NCBI RefSeq assembly: GCF_052113705.1
Contig: NZ_JBGQOG010000008.1
Span: 1-64,000 of the forward strand
DNA from: JBGQOG01 sp052113705
Lineage (GTDB): Bacteria; Pseudomonadota; Alphaproteobacteria; Rhodobacterales; Rhodobacteraceae
Reading direction: 5' to 3'
Length of the DNA: 64,000 bases
Positions 26,545 through 35,078 of this stretch are shown here, in pieces. Made by a program: the position numbers and the translations under genes. Position 1 is the first letter of the stretch. Every line of letters begins with the position of its first letter. A model generated the notes under the pieces. It was given only the letters and a program-made list of their open reading frames with translations. It made no database searches and was not told the origin of the DNA.

Positions 26545-26767
26545 TCAGGCGCGGTTCTTGAAGCGCCAGAACGCGTTGCCGGATTCGACGATCTCGCGGT
26601 GATGCGTTAGGCGGTTGAGCAGCCCCGCTGTAATCTTGGCATCGCCGACGACAGTCGGTCATTCGCCGACGGCAAGGTTCGTCGTGACGATGATGGACGT
26701 GCGCCCGCAGAGCTTACTGATCAGGTGGAACAGCAACTGGCCGCCGGCCTGGGCAAGAGGTGGTCTC
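26545..26767 (-). pseudogene. IS21-family IstB, C-terminal remnant
   Basis: Minus-strand codons read AQAGGQLLFHLISKLCGRTS, then IIVTTNLAVGE, then an in-frame TGA where IstB has Trp, then PTVVGDAKITAGLLNRLTHH and WRFKNRA to the normal stop. This is the last third of the IstB helper ATPase. The Walker motifs and the partner istA are absent. Confidence 0.8.
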
Positions 26768-26823
26768 GTCGCGGTTTGGTGCCGCTCCTTTGATTGCTTA
26801 ACGCGCAGCAGAGGATATGAGCC

Positions 26824-27157
26824 ATGGGCACAGTCGGGACGGATGACTTTCGCAAGGACGCGGTGCGGATCGCGTTGACCAGCGGGCCGCCAGGGCGTCA
26901 GATTGCGGATGATCTTGGGGTCGGCATGTCGACCTTGAACAAGGGGGCAGCGGCGCATCGCGAGACGGATGTCGTGTCGCCCGATGATCGCGACCTTGCA
27001 CGGGCGAGTGAACGGTTTCGGCGCAAGAACCGTATTCTCAAGGAGGAGAGGGATACCCTAAAAAAGCCACCCAGTTCTGCGCGAGCCAAAAGCCGTGAGG
27101 TTCAGCTTCATTGGCGAACAGCGTGGTACTTTCCCGGTCAACCGACTTTGCCAAGTG
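26824..27157 (+). pseudogene. IS3-family OrfA and start of OrfB, frameshifted relic
   Basis: OrfA begins MGTVGTDDFRKDAVRIALTS and continues with IADDLGVGMSTLNK and RILKEERDTLKK. A run of six A near 27060 appears one short, so the expected tail ATQFCASQKP is out of frame and ends at TGA 27093. OrfB starts with GTG 27092 as VRFSFIGEQRGTFPVNRLCQ and is cut off near 27157 by another IS3 piece. Confidence 0.75.
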
Positions 27158-27231
27158 GTTCGGAGCTGGCGAGCCGGTCCGGCGTGCATGCGACGATGAT
27201 CACTCAATGGAAACGCGCACTGCTGGACTGA
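27158..27231 (+). pseudogene. Fragment of a second IS3-family OrfA
   Basis: SELASRSGVHATMITQWKRA followed by LLD and a stop matches the helix-turn-helix of a different IS3-group OrfA (usual form VHPTMINQWKRALLEG). It is fused directly to the truncated OrfB before it, so two elements met or recombined here. Confidence 0.6.
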
Positions 27232-27284
27232 ACCGCGCCGGTTTTGCCGGGGGCTCCAGCTGCGGGCCAGGCCAGGCGGGGCTG

Positions 27285-27441
27285 GACGATAGCATCGTCG
27301 GCCACGACACCGGCCTGATCTCGAATGAGGTGGCACCCTGTGGCGGGGTCAAGCAATCCGGCCCGGGGGCGCGAAGGTTCGCATCACGGGATCGATGAAT
27401 ATCTCGCGATGAAATATCCGTGCAGCGCCATCACGCTGTAA
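27285..27441 (+). pseudogene. Aldehyde dehydrogenase (GabD-like) C-terminal remnant
   Basis: The sequence reads VGHDTGLISNEVAPCGGVKQ then SGPG, changes frame by one base, and finishes REGSHHGIDEYLAMKYPC to a TAA at 27439. This is the C-terminal 50 residues of a succinate-semialdehyde-dehydrogenase-type enzyme (usual form NTGLISTEVAPFGGVKESGLG). The rest of the gene is missing, evidently lost with the IS insertions on its left. Confidence 0.75.
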
Positions 27442-27569
27442 AAACCGAGTGCTGCGACACGGCGGCAGCGGTCGCCATGCCAAGTGCGGCCTCCGCCTCC
27501 GGACGGGGCTCTGCTCTGGATGAGAGCAACCGTATGATGATTGGGCAGTATTGGGCGACTTTGTATTTT

Positions 27570-27578
27570 CATATGATT
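27570..27578. promoter_or_regulatory. CATATGATT site upstream of the gntR-type gene
   Basis: CATATGATT occurs once here and as a perfect inverted repeat in front of the TRAP operon (31692-31713). A shared sequence at the regulator and its presumed target suggests the operator of the GntR protein. Confidence 0.45.
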
Positions 27579-27666
27579 TGATGCTGGAAATCCTATAATC
27601 TGCCCGCTATCGCCAGACAGCGGGTCCGTCCATTCGGTGGCGGAAAAGGACAGACAGGAGCAGAGC

Positions 27667-28353
27667 GTGCGCGGCAAAAGCTTTTTCATCGACGCAGAGG
27701 GCGACAGCCTTGCCGACAAAGTTCTGCGCCGGATCCGCTTTGACATCATCACCAACACCCTGAAACCGGGCGACCGGCTGCGGCTGGAACGCTTGCGCGA
27801 GACCTATGGGGCCAGCGTCAGCACGCTGCGCGAAATTCTCAACCGGCTGGCGGCGGAACATTTCGTGGTGGCCGAGGGCAATCGCGGGTTTGGCGTCGCG
27901 CCAATCAGCCAGCGGGACCTGCGCGACATTTGCGAGATGCGCCTGCTGCTTGAATGTCATGCCCTGCGCCGCTCGATCGAGGTTGGCTCGGTCGATTGGG
28001 AGGCGCAGGTGGTCTCATGCCACCACAAACTGCAAACCGCCGAGACGCAACTGATTGGCGGCGACGGGAGTCAGGTGATGAAATGGGTGCAATATGACTG
28101 GGATTTCCACCATGCCACCGTCATGGCCTGCGACCGTCCGGTGCTGAGTGCGACCCATTCCAACATCTTCGACCGCTTCATGCGCTATCATCTCTATGTG
28201 CTGGATTTCCGCGGCCGCCCCGCCGCGGACGAACATGCCCGCCTGCGTGATCTGGTCGTGGGGCGCGATGTCGAGGCCGCGGTCAGCCTGCTCACCTCGC
28301 ATGTCATGGCCGGGATGGAGCATATCATCGCCAGCGGCAAGATCCCGGCCTGA
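27667..28353 (+). CDS. GntR-family regulator (FCD domain)
   Basis: With GTG 27667 (AGGAG seven bases upstream) the protein has 228 residues; a GTG ten codons earlier lacks a ribosome site. The N-terminal winged helix shows LADKVLRRIRFDIITNTLKP and YGASVSTLREILNRLAAEH. The C-terminal FCD domain binds a metal and carboxylate ligand and contains the expected His in DFHHATVMAC and TSHVMAGMEH. It is convergent with the AroQ-like and TRAP genes at 28369-31672, which it probably controls. Confidence 0.85.
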   Translation: MRGKSFFIDAEGDSLADKVLRRIRFDIITNTLKPGDRLRLERLRETYGASVSTLREILNRLAAEHFVVAEGNRGFGVAPISQRDLRDICEMRLLLECHALRRSIEVGSVDWEAQVVSCHHKLQTAETQLIGGDGSQVMKWVQYDWDFHHATVMACDRPVLSATHSNIFDRFMRYHLYVLDFRGRPAADEHARLRDLVVGRDVEAAVSLLTSHVMAGMEHIIASGKIPA

Positions 28354-28380
28354 GCGGCGGGGCGGGGATCAGGCCGCCGC
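28354..28380. terminator. Stem-loop between convergent gntR and aroQ-like genes
   Basis: GCGGCGG and CCGCCGC, separated by 13 bases, form a perfect stem directly after the gntR-type stop and reaching into the 3' end of the convergent gene. Confidence 0.4.
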
Positions 28381-28821
28381 CTTCTCGGCGACCATGTCGA
28401 GCAGCATCTGCACCGCATAGCCATAGCCGCGCGTGCCCGTGCCCGCCATCACCGCCGTCGCCACACCCGACACCAGCGAATGGTGATACATCTCCTCGCG
28501 CTTGTGGACATTGGTGATGTGGAACTCAATCAGCGGGTGCGGGTACATCTTCAGCGCATCCATGATTGCCATCGAATAAAAGGTGAAGGCCGCCGGGTTG
28601 ATGAGCAGCGCACAGGAAAGATCAATCGCCTCATGGATCCAGTTGATCATCTGCTCTTCGGAGTTGGTCTGCCGGAAGACGAGACCGGCAGTCCCGGCGG
28701 CCCGGTGGCAGATCTGCTCCACCTCGGCCAAGGTGACATGTCCGTAGATATGCGGCTCGCGCTGGCCAAGGCGGTTCAGGTTGGGGCCGTTCAGGACATA
28801 GACGGGTTTGGTCATGTGCAT
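28369..28821 (-). CDS. Type II 3-dehydroquinate dehydratase-like protein (AroQ family)
   Basis: The 150-residue protein has the AroQ fold signature VLNGPNLNRLGQREPHIYG with the catalytic Arg and Tyr, and keeps IEFHITNVHKREE, which contains the active-site His. Two ligand residues of type II dehydroquinases are changed: the His in the TH(T/S)S motif is Phe (AAFTFYSMAI) and the Arg before the final HHS is replaced (EEMYHHS). So it may act on a different compound or be inactive on dehydroquinate. It follows the TRAP permease with no gap, which argues for catabolic use of an imported cyclic or hydroxy acid rather than aromatic amino acid synthesis. ATG 28815 is an alternative start. Confidence 0.8.
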   Translation of the reverse strand: MHMTKPVYVLNGPNLNRLGQREPHIYGHVTLAEVEQICHRAAGTAGLVFRQTNSEEQMINWIHEAIDLSCALLINPAAFTFYSMAIMDALKMYPHPLIEFHITNVHKREEMYHHSLVSGVATAVMAGTGTRGYGYAVQMLLDMVAEKAAA

Positions 28822-30117
28822 TTATCCGTTGTAACCAAAGAGGCGCGGCAGCCAGAGCGACAGATCCGGCACCAGCGTGATGAGAAACAGCGCCACCAGC
28901 AGCGCGGTGAGGAAGGGCAGAATTTCGCGGACGATCTGGCCCAGTGAACAGCCCGAGATCGTGGTCATCACGAAGAGCAACAGCCCATAGGGCGGTGTGA
29001 TCAGCCCCAGCATGATGTTCACAACACAGACGATGCCGAAATGCACGAGGTCGATGCCCAAAGCCTGCGCCGTCGGGATGAAGACCGGTACGATGACCAG
29101 GAGGATCGTCGTGCCCTCCAGCAGGCAGCCCAGCACCAGCAGGATCACATTGACCATCAAGAGGAAGGCGAGCGGCGACAGATCGAACCCAGCCAGCCAG
29201 ATGCTGAGGCTGGCCGGAATATTCTCGACCGTGACGACATAGTTGAAGACCAGCGCCCCGGCGATCAGCATGCCGATGGAGGCCGTGGTCCGCGCGCTCG
29301 ACAGCACCGAGTCATAGGCCGATTTCAGCGTCACGCTGCGGTAGAGGATGGCAGATACCAAGAGGGCATAAAGGGCGGCGACAGCGGCGGCCTCGGTCGG
29401 CGTTGTCACGCCGCCATAGATGCCCCCCAGCAACACCACCGGCATCATCAGCGCCGGGATGGCGTCAAAGGTGATCTTGGGCAGTTCCCGCAGCGGCACG
29501 GGCTTTTCGACCGGGAATTTGCGGCGGCGGGCGGTCGAGAGGATGATGATCACCTGCACGAGGCCCATCAGCAGCCCGGGCACGACCCCGGCCAGAAAGA
29601 GATAGCCGATCGAGGCATCTGAGACGAGGGCATAGATCACCATCGGGATCGAGGGCGGGATGATCGGCCCGATGACAGCGGTCGAGGCGGTCAGTGCGGC
29701 GGCGAAGGCCGGGGGGTATTTCCCCCCTTCGGTCATCATCCGCTGCATCATCTTGCCGGAGCCCGCGGCATCGGCGATGGCCGAGCCGGACATGCCCGCG
29801 AAAATGATCGATTGCGCCACGTTCACAAGAGCAAGCCCGCCGGGAAAGCGCCCGATGAAGGCATTGCAAAAGGCCAGCAGCCGCAGGGTCATGTTCCCCG
29901 CATTCATCAGCTCGGCCGCGAGGATGAACAGCGGCACCGCCAGCAGGATATAGCTGGAGAACATGCCGTTGAGCAGCTGTTCGGCGGCCGTGCCCATGTC
30001 CGAGCCGCTCATCAGCAGATAGAGGATCGACGAGGCGATCATCGCATGGCCCACCGGCAGACCCAGTAGCGCCAGCAGCACGATGGAGAGAATGGAGGCG
30101 GTAAACGGCTCGATCAT
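28822..30117 (-). CDS. TRAP transporter large permease (DctM)
   Basis: A 431-residue membrane protein with about 12 helices, the ion-coupled translocation subunit of a TRAP transporter. Typical stretches are FAGMSGSAIADAAGSGKMM and PIIPPSIPMVIYALVSDAS. Its start overlaps the DctQ stop by four bases, and its stop adjoins the aroQ-like gene. Confidence 0.92.
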   Translation of the reverse strand: MIEPFTASILSIVLLALLGLPVGHAMIASSILYLLMSGSDMGTAAEQLLNGMFSSYILLAVPLFILAAELMNAGNMTLRLLAFCNAFIGRFPGGLALVNVAQSIIFAGMSGSAIADAAGSGKMMQRMMTEGGKYPPAFAAALTASTAVIGPIIPPSIPMVIYALVSDASIGYLFLAGVVPGLLMGLVQVIIILSTARRRKFPVEKPVPLRELPKITFDAIPALMMPVVLLGGIYGGVTTPTEAAAVAALYALLVSAILYRSVTLKSAYDSVLSSARTTASIGMLIAGALVFNYVVTVENIPASLSIWLAGFDLSPLAFLLMVNVILLVLGCLLEGTTILLVIVPVFIPTAQALGIDLVHFGIVCVVNIMLGLITPPYGLLLFVMTTISGCSLGQIVREILPFLTALLVALFLITLVPDLSLWLPRLFGYNG

Positions 30118-30638
30118 GCCTCGCCCTCCGCGCCGGCGGAGCGGCTGCCGTCCAAATCACGGCCCCGGATCGCCTGCCAGAGCAGCCACGCATAGCGTAC
30201 CAGGATCGCCAGGACGAAGAAGATATAGATCGAATAGACCCAATCGTAGCGCAGATCGAGATACGAGGTCTCCTGGATCTTCATGAAGGTCACGAAATCC
30301 CAGACGGCGGGCAGGGAATAGCCGTAGAGGAACAGCAGTGCCACGCAGGCGATGATGGTCATGATCCGGCGGATGCGCGGGCTCACCATCGAGATCAGGA
30401 AATCAAACCGGATCTCTTCGCGCTCGCGCAGCACGAAGCCCGCCCCCCAGAGCACCAGCCAGAGCCACATGATCGTGGTCAGCTCGGAGGCGCTGCCGCT
30501 GGGCAGGTTCAGCAGATAGCGAAACACCACCTGCACGATGAAGGCGGTGAACATCACCGCGAGCATCAGTGCGGCAATATTCTCGGCCCGGCGCCGCAGC
30601 CAGAGCCCGATTGTGGCCAGACGTTCCAAATGTGTCAC
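30114..30638 (-). CDS. TRAP transporter small permease (DctQ)
   Basis: A 174-residue protein with four predicted helices, the small membrane partner of DctM. The conserved DctQ pattern is visible in QVVFRYLLNLPSGSASELTT and WLWLVLWGAGFVLREREEI. It lies between the binding-protein gene and dctM. Confidence 0.9.
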   Translation of the reverse strand: MTHLERLATIGLWLRRRAENIAALMLAVMFTAFIVQVVFRYLLNLPSGSASELTTIMWLWLVLWGAGFVLREREEIRFDFLISMVSPRIRRIMTIIACVALLFLYGYSLPAVWDFVTFMKIQETSYLDLRYDWVYSIYIFFVLAILVRYAWLLWQAIRGRDLDGSRSAGAEGEA

Positions 30639-30647
30639 CTTTCAGCC

Positions 30648-30670
30648 GCCGCACCCACGGGGGGTGCGGC
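30648..30670 (-). terminator. Stem-loop after the TRAP binding-protein gene
   Basis: GCCGCACCC and GGGTGCGGC form a perfect nine-base stem in the gap between dctP and dctQ. Probably protects or attenuates so that more binding protein than permease is made. Confidence 0.5.
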
Positions 30671-30688
30671 CCGCATGAGAACCGCAGA

Positions 30689-31672
30689 TCAGAGGCTGTT
30701 GATACGCTGGAGCATGCCCTCGGGCCAATCCTGCGAGGCATCGGACTCAAGGTACATCTTCTGCGCATGGCTGCGGAACGCTTCGATATCCGGCGTGTTG
30801 ATGGCGAGGCCCTGTTCCTTGAAGAAACTGACCAGCTCTGCCTCACGCGCGAGGTGCTGTTCTGCGCTCCAGGCCATGGCCTCATTGGCCGCCGTCTGGA
30901 AGGCGGTGCGCTGCTCTTCGGTGAAGTCGTTCCAGACCTTGCTGGAGATGACCAGCAGGTCATAGCCGACAAGATGCGAGGTCATCACGATCTGCTTCAT
31001 CACCTCATAGAACTTCATGTTCTGCACGTTCGGCAGCGGGTTGTCCTGCCCGTCAATCGCGCCGGTCTGCAGTCCGGTATAGACCTCAGCATAGGCCATC
31101 GGCGTGGGATTCGCGCCGAGCGAGGCACCGAGGAACTGCCAGGCGTCGCCCCCCGGCATCCGCAGCTTCACGCCTGCCATGTCTTCGGGGGTCTTGATCT
31201 CTTTATCGATCCGCAGCCCCAGCTGACGCGTGCCGAAATAGGTCGGCCCGAGAATGTGGATGCCCAGTTTCTCCTGTGCCATGGCGACCATCTCGGCCCC
31301 GGCCTCGCTGTTGAAAAAGGCGTTCAGGTGATCGACGTCCCGGAACAGATAGGCCGACGTCAGGATCGAGAATTCCTTGATCTGCGTGGCAATGTCCTGT
31401 GGCGCAACATTGCCAATTTCAAGGTTTCCCCGCTGAATCGCAATGATTTCAGTGGTTTGCTTGAACAGATTGCCGCCGTAATAGAGGTCGAGCTGGGCGA
31501 AGTCAGCGACGGATGCCGCCAGCTTTTTCATCATCTCCGCGCGAATGTCCTGTTCGGAAAACACCGCCGAGAAGCGTAGTTTTTTCGCATCCTGCGCAAA
31601 GGCCGGCAAGCCCGCACCAACGGCGAGGCCTGCAGCGGCCATGCCCCCCAGAAATACCCTGCGGTTCGTCAT
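30689..31672 (-). CDS. TRAP transporter periplasmic binding protein (DctP)
   Basis: The 327-residue protein begins MTNRRVFLGGMAAAGLAVG, a signal peptide with a twin-arginine-like start, cleaved near PAFAQ. The mature domain carries the DctP ligand signature GAIDGQDNPLPNVQNMKFYE and the carboxylate-binding Arg region KLRMPGGDAW. It captures an organic acid for DctQM. First gene of the operon, behind the CATATGATT inverted repeat. Confidence 0.9.
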   Translation of the reverse strand: MTNRRVFLGGMAAAGLAVGAGLPAFAQDAKKLRFSAVFSEQDIRAEMMKKLAASVADFAQLDLYYGGNLFKQTTEIIAIQRGNLEIGNVAPQDIATQIKEFSILTSAYLFRDVDHLNAFFNSEAGAEMVAMAQEKLGIHILGPTYFGTRQLGLRIDKEIKTPEDMAGVKLRMPGGDAWQFLGASLGANPTPMAYAEVYTGLQTGAIDGQDNPLPNVQNMKFYEVMKQIVMTSHLVGYDLLVISSKVWNDFTEEQRTAFQTAANEAMAWSAEQHLAREAELVSFFKEQGLAINTPDIEAFRSHAQKMYLESDASQDWPEGMLQRINSL

Positions 31673-31691
31673 GAATCCCTCCCTGGATTTC

Positions 31692-31713
31692 CATATGATT
31701 CATAAATCATATG
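31692..31713. promoter_or_regulatory. GntR-type operator before the TRAP operon
   Basis: CATATGATT and AATCATATG are perfect inverted copies with a four-base centre, 20 bases before the DctP start. The same nine bases occur once upstream of the gntR-type gene at 27570. Confidence 0.65.
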
Positions 31714-31877
31714 ATGATTTAAGCATTCTAAGGTGAATCTTCGCGGCAGGTAAAGCAAAAATCGCGCGGCCTGCGCCACCCTTGGGGGTGCGACAGGGGG
31801 TCTTGCACAGGTTTTGCGGAACCTGCGTGGATCTGTGGGGCCGTCGCACCCGGGGCAGGGGGAACGCGCCAAAAGCC

Positions 31878-31910
31878 AAAGGCATGCGCCACAACCCGGC
31901 ACATGCCTTT
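31878..31910 (-). terminator. Terminator of the lipoprotein gene
   Basis: AAAGGCATG at 31878-31886 and CATGCCTTT at 31902-31910 form a perfect nine-base stem. Read on the minus strand it lies about 40 bases after the lipoprotein stop and ends in T-rich sequence. Confidence 0.55.
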
Positions 31911-31949
31911 GACGTGATGCGCGCTTTGCGGCGCGCCGCGTGGGTTGGC

Positions 31950-32462
31950 TCAGACCGTGGCCGGGGTTTTCGTCACGCCCTCGCCACCGGATTTCCGAAA
32001 GCGCCGGGAGATCCGTATCGCATCATTCACGCCCTTCAGCTGCCGGGTGCTGCTTTCGGTTCGGGCGAGACTGCCAGGGCCGACGCGGCCCCAGTTGGTC
32101 GCGATGACGGCGTTCTGAATGCCCGTCGCCGATCCGGCCCTCATGATGGCCTGGCCGCCGATCAGGGTTGTTCCCCCGTCGAAAATTCTGCCCACAAGGG
32201 CTTGCTGCCGCTGACGGCCGCGCTGTTCCACCTCGATCTCTGCATAGCGCGCGTAAGGATTGGAAATGCGGGTGTTCACTGCGCCGCCAGACAGAGCGCA
32301 GTCCTCCCACGAGGGCGGCTCCTGGGCTTGGATCAGGCCACGCATACTGCTGGTCGCCGTGACCATATTCGTTGCAGCGCCGCCGCCGCTCACGCAGCCA
32401 GAAAGAGAAAGGGCGGCGAAAGACGCCGCAGCAAAGACTTGAAATTTCAACGACGAAATCAC
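31950..32462 (-). CDS. Hypothetical outer-membrane-type lipoprotein
   Basis: From GTG 32462 the 170-residue product starts with a basic, hydrophobic signal, SSLKFQVFAAASFAALSL, followed by the lipobox LSGC. After lipid attachment a Gly/Ala linker leads to a domain with VNTRISNPYARYAEIEVEQR and GRIFDGGTTLIGGQAIMR. I do not recognise the family. The frame is open further upstream to 32570 but without a signal-compatible start. It stands alone between two catabolic operons, and a good terminator follows it, which supports it being a gene. Confidence 0.55.
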   Translation of the reverse strand: MISSLKFQVFAAASFAALSLSGCVSGGGAATNMVTATSSMRGLIQAQEPPSWEDCALSGGAVNTRISNPYARYAEIEVEQRGRQRQQALVGRIFDGGTTLIGGQAIMRAGSATGIQNAVIATNWGRVGPGSLARTESSTRQLKGVNDAIRISRRFRKSGGEGVTKTPATV

Positions 32463-32889
32463 CCGGTAATCATCATTATGTAAATTATGTAGGCGAAAGC
32501 TCCGCCTCTGCGGCACCGAAGCCTCTGCCGAGGCCACCGCGTGACGCAACACTGAAGTGCCGGGGTTCATAGACCTAGGCCCCAGCCATAGGGCCCGAGG
32601 CTCGAGGGCGATTCAGATGGGTGACATGTGTGGAACCCGGATTGGTTGCAGTGCGGGCGTGCACGCCTCTCCGCGTCTCCCGGCGGCCGCCATCGGGAAA
32701 CGGGCCCGGCAGCGGCGCCGCCTGTGAGTGACAGCTAACTATTGATATAAAAAGGAAATATTTGGTACGAAGCCCCGAATGATCAGCCTGCCCGCGCGGG
32801 GCTGGGTAGCAACCGCCTGTCATGGTCAGGTTGAACGGCGCCAGACAATTCCGGCGGTGCCCGTGAAACGGGCATTGACGACCCCGCAT
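32463..32889. other. Non-coding gap
   Basis: About 430 bases with no gene I can support. It contains the promoter side of the lipoprotein gene and an AT-rich patch near 32740-32765. Confidence 0.5.
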
Positions 32890-32917
32890 TGATATGTGTT
32901 ATGTGTTATGTATATCA
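32890..32917. promoter_or_regulatory. Inverted and tandem repeat upstream of the PEP-mutase-family operon
   Basis: TGATAT at 32890 and ATATCA at 32912 flank three near-tandem copies of TTATGT(G/A). The site is 20 bases before the first gene and could be a GntR-type operator or overlap the promoter. Confidence 0.35.
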
Positions 32918-32938
32918 AGTCACGTTGGGGGGAGAACG

Positions 32939-33859
32939 ATGCCAGCGGACCATTTCACCGGCACGCAGGCCACTGCGGTGCCGACTGCCGGCACCAAGAC
33001 GGCAGAGCTGCGCAGACGCCTTCGCCATGGTGGTATCATCGCGGCCCCCGGTGCGCCGGATGCGCTGAGCGCGCGGCTCATTGCGGCGGCGGGTTTCGAG
33101 GCGGTCTACATGACCGGCCTCGGGGCCACGGCCAGCCGCCTTGGAATGCCCGATCTCGGCCTGATGACGCAGACAGAGATGGCCGAGCATGCCCGTGCCA
33201 TGTGCCGTGCAGTCGCGGTGCCGGTGATTGCCGATGCCGACACCGGCTATGGCGGCCCGCTGAACATTCGCCGCGCCGTGGCCGATTATGTGCAGGCGGA
33301 CGTGGCGGCGCTGCATCTGGAAGATCAGGTCGCGCCCAAACGCTGCGGTCAGTTGGCCGGGGTGAAAGTGGTGCCCGTCGCAGAAGCCGAAGCACGGCTG
33401 CGCGCGGCGCTGGCCGCCCGCGCTGAGTTTGGCGATGTGGTGATCATCGCGCGCACCGACGCCCTGCCCGGCTCGGGCATCGACATCGCGGTCGAGCGTG
33501 CCAAGCGCTATGCGGGGCTGGGTGTCGATCTGGTCTTTGTCGATGGCGTGAAAACCGTGGCCGAGGTCGAGGCGATTGCCGCCCGCGTTGAGGGGCCGAA
33601 AGTGGTGAGCATTGTCGATGGCACCGATGCCGCGCAGCTCTCGCTGGCCGAGCTGGACCAGATGGGCTTTTCCATGTGCCTCTATGCGGTGACCGGGCTT
33701 TTCGCCAGCATGGCCGCGCAAACCGCTGCCTTTGCCGCGCTGCGGGAGACCGGCAGCCTGCCCGCGACGGGCTATGATTACGCCCGTTTCTGCGGCGTGA
33801 TCGGCCTCGCGCCGCATCAGGATTTCGCGCATCGCTTTGAAACGGAGCCGGAGGCATGA
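32939..33859 (+). CDS. Isocitrate lyase / PEP mutase-family enzyme
   Basis: A 306-residue TIM-barrel enzyme that cleaves or makes the C2-C3 bond of a carboxylate. Start 32939 has GGAG six bases upstream. Motifs: PVIADADTGYGGPLNI with metal-binding Asp residues, LEDQVAPKRCGQLAG with the catalytic KRCG loop, and IIARTDALPGSG. The KRCG wording is that of 2-methylisocitrate lyase, oxaloacetate decarboxylase and dimethylmalate lyase relatives. Which reaction is used here is open; the downstream dehydrogenase, TRAP transporter and aldolase suggest breakdown of a substituted malate-like acid. First gene of a seven-gene operon. Confidence 0.85.
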   Translation: MPADHFTGTQATAVPTAGTKTAELRRRLRHGGIIAAPGAPDALSARLIAAAGFEAVYMTGLGATASRLGMPDLGLMTQTEMAEHARAMCRAVAVPVIADADTGYGGPLNIRRAVADYVQADVAALHLEDQVAPKRCGQLAGVKVVPVAEAEARLRAALAARAEFGDVVIIARTDALPGSGIDIAVERAKRYAGLGVDLVFVDGVKTVAEVEAIAARVEGPKVVSIVDGTDAAQLSLAELDQMGFSMCLYAVTGLFASMAAQTAAFAALRETGSLPATGYDYARFCGVIGLAPHQDFAHRFETEPEA

Positions 33860-34578
33860 GCGCCCCGGCTGTTGTCCTGATCACCGGCGGCGCGCGCGGC
33901 ATCGGCTATGCAGTGGCCGAACGCTGTGTCGCGCGCGGCGCGCGGGTGATCCTGTGGGATGTCGATGCCGAGGCCCTGCGCAGCGCCGCCCGTTCACTCG
34001 GGCCTCTGGCCTTCGCGCAGCGGGTGGATATTGCCGATGCCCACGCCGTTGAAGCCGCCGAGGCCGCCCTGCCGCATGCGCCGACGCATCTGGTGAACAA
34101 TGCGGGCATCTTGGGCCGCGCGATGGCCTTTGACGCGATGCAGGCCGAGGAGATCGACCGCGCCCTGGCGATCAACCTGCGCGGCACGCTCCTCGTCACC
34201 GCCGCCTTTTTGCGCGCCAAAGCGCCCTGTGACGGGGCCAGCATTCTCAACATGTCCTCGATCGCCGGGATGAACGGCGGGGCCAAGGGCCATGCGGTTT
34301 ACGGCGCCACCAAGGGCGCGATGCTGGCACTGACCGCCGCCATGGCGCGCGATCTGGCACCGGAATTGCGGGTGAATGCCCTCGCGCCGGGCATCATCGA
34401 CACCGAGATTCAGACCCAGCTTTTCGCCGACCGCGCGGCGCTGGAGGCCACGACGGCGGGCATTCCGCAGGCGCGTCTGGGCACTGCAGATGAAGTGGCC
34501 GAGGCCGCCGAATGGCTGCTTTTTGGCGCGGGGTATGTCAGCGGAGAAACCCTCCGCGTGGCGGGAGGACGCAAATGA
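33856..34578 (+). CDS. Short-chain dehydrogenase/reductase
   Basis: A 240-residue classical SDR. The nucleotide-binding TGGARGIGYAV is at 10-20, NNAG near 86, and the catalytic Ser and YxxxK appear in NMSSIAGMNG and AVYGATKGAM. An acidic residue at the end of strand 2 (LWDVDAEAL) favours NAD over NADP. It overlaps the lyase by four bases and the DctQ gene by four bases. Probably oxidises a hydroxyl of the imported acid. Confidence 0.87.
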   Translation: MSAPAVVLITGGARGIGYAVAERCVARGARVILWDVDAEALRSAARSLGPLAFAQRVDIADAHAVEAAEAALPHAPTHLVNNAGILGRAMAFDAMQAEEIDRALAINLRGTLLVTAAFLRAKAPCDGASILNMSSIAGMNGGAKGHAVYGATKGAMLALTAAMARDLAPELRVNALAPGIIDTEIQTQLFADRAALEATTAGIPQARLGTADEVAEAAEWLLFGAGYVSGETLRVAGGRK

Positions 34579-35078
34579 AACGCATCGAAGCGGCCTTGTT
34601 CCGGCTGATCGACGTGGCGCTGGTCGCCCTGCTCGCCGCGATGACCATGATGGTCTTTTTCAACGTGGTGCTGCGCTATGGCTTTGGCTCTGGCATTGAT
34701 ATCTCAGAAGAAATGTCGCGGTTCTGCTTTGTCTGGCTGATTTTCCTCGGCGCCATGTCCGCCACGCGGCTGAACATGCACATGGGGTTTGACCTTGTGG
34801 TTACCTCGGTCGGGCCGGGCATGCGGCGCCTGTTGCTGACCATCGCCAATGCGCTGGTTCTGGGGGTCTGCCTGCTCATTCTCGCGGGGACGCTGATGCA
34901 ATGGGGGGTGAATGCCACCAATGCCGCCCCCGTCACCGGCATGCCGATGATCTGGGTCTTTGGCATCGCACTGCCCTTCAGCGTGGTGATCGGGATTTTC
35001 GCGGCCCTGCGGATGATCGGCTATGCCACCGGGCGCCTCACCGACCTGCCCCGCGCCGTGGGAGAGCTGCACCAATGA
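34575..35078 (+). CDS. TRAP transporter small permease (DctQ)
   Basis: A 167-residue four-helix protein, MKRIEAALFRLIDVALVALL onward, with the DctQ motif NVVLRYGFGSGIDISEEMSR. Start 34575 is coupled to the SDR stop; a longer frame from 34512 lies within the SDR gene. Partner of the DctM that overlaps its end. Confidence 0.9.
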   Translation: MKRIEAALFRLIDVALVALLAAMTMMVFFNVVLRYGFGSGIDISEEMSRFCFVWLIFLGAMSATRLNMHMGFDLVVTSVGPGMRRLLLTIANALVLGVCLLILAGTLMQWGVNATNAAPVTGMPMIWVFGIALPFSVVIGIFAALRMIGYATGRLTDLPRAVGELHQ

